Source: Streptococcus parauberis NCFD 2020
Lineage (GTDB): Bacteria; Bacillota; Bacilli; Lactobacillales; Streptococcaceae
DNA length: 64,000 nt
Reading direction: 5' to 3'
NCBI RefSeq assembly: GCF_000187935.1
Contig: NZ_AEUT02000001.1
Coordinates: 62,001 to 126,000, forward strand
Part shown: positions 63,063 to 64,000 of the stretch, piece after piece
Layout: every line of letters starts with the position of its first letter
Position numbering within the stretch: the first letter of the stretch is position 1
The notes under the pieces: model-generated
Database searches by the model: none
What the model was told of the DNA's origin: nothing
The model's input: only the letters and a program-made list of their open reading frames with translations
Program-made: the position numbers and the translations under genes

Positions 63063-64000
<938 letters not shown>

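Overview
The window is a low-G+C Firmicutes chromosome segment. Its protein sequences and gene neighbourhoods (vicRKX next to a Gln/Glu ABC transporter, rnc-smc, hprK-lgt, tex, a divergent hut cluster) point to a Streptococcus, most likely of the pyogenic group (S. pyogenes, S. uberis, S. parauberis or S. iniae type). I see no rRNA, tRNA, CRISPR array, prophage or intact insertion sequence. Both ends cut a gene: a glycolipid glycosyltransferase on the left and lysS on the right.

Layout. 1-1.75 kb: two glycolipid glycosyltransferases (CpoA-like and diacylglycerol glucosyltransferase-like). 1.8-4.1 kb: thrS behind a T-box leader. 4.1-4.7 kb: a decayed gene. 4.7-9.1 kb: a dihydroxyacetone cluster, dhaS-dhaQ divergent from dhaK-dhaL-dhaM-glpF, with a 22-bp DhaS-type operator and a cre site between them. 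9.3-10.3 kb: an unknown streptococcal protein. 10.3-13.3 kb: glnQ-H-M-P amino-acid ABC transporter on the minus strand, divergent from vicR-vicK-vicX (13.5-16.4 kb). 16.5-24.6 kb: rnc-smc-two Cof phosphatases-ftsY-a small Fe/Zn-cluster protein. 24.6-28 kb: a DHA2-type efflux pump, a YcgQ/YcgR-type pair and a 52-residue gene, all minus. 28.2-35 kb: a VOC protein, then the phosphate regulon (two-component system, pstS with Pho-box-like repeats, pstC, pstA, pstB, phoU). 35-44.3 kb: tex-sprT, a PspC protein, hprK-lgt-DUF948-YtxH, the two TrhP-type U32 proteins and small unknowns. 44.4-48.2 kb: an orphan OppA-like lipoprotein, a 46-residue membrane protein, an AlkZ-type glycosylase and a TspO-like membrane protein. 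48.2-63 kb: the histidine-utilisation island. 63-64 kb: the end of lysS.

How it works together. The hut island holds everything needed to turn histidine into glutamate: an APC permease, HutH, HutU, HutI, and then two alternative ways to handle formiminoglutamate. HutG releases formamide; FtcD plus FchA move the formimino group to tetrahydrofolate, and Fhs can recover ATP and formate. It is flanked by a very large SARP/AfsR-like regulator (BTAD + ATPase + TPR), the natural candidate for its control, and carries a perfect cre match between hutU and ftcD. The dha cluster uses PEP-dependent DhaKLM to phosphorylate dihydroxyacetone, with DhaQ/DhaS as sensor and activator and CcpA as probable repressor. 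The pst cluster is under its own two-component system.

The window is mostly well-known core genes. I found no whole new system. The most useful new-looking points are: two probable leaderless genes (tex and trhP1) with identical promoter-to-ATG spacing; three small genes that are easy to miss; an AlkZ-type glycosylase with the catalytic QxQ motif; CodY-like sites between glnQ and vicR; a non-lipidated substrate-binding protein in the GlnQHMP transporter; and the unstudied SARP-like regulator beside hut. Several start codons were moved to fit ribosome binding sites: thrS, dhaL, vicX, the YcgQ-like gene, pstS, the YtxH-like gene, the TspO-like gene, the 103-residue unknown at 43.6 kb, the hut permease and the SARP-like gene.
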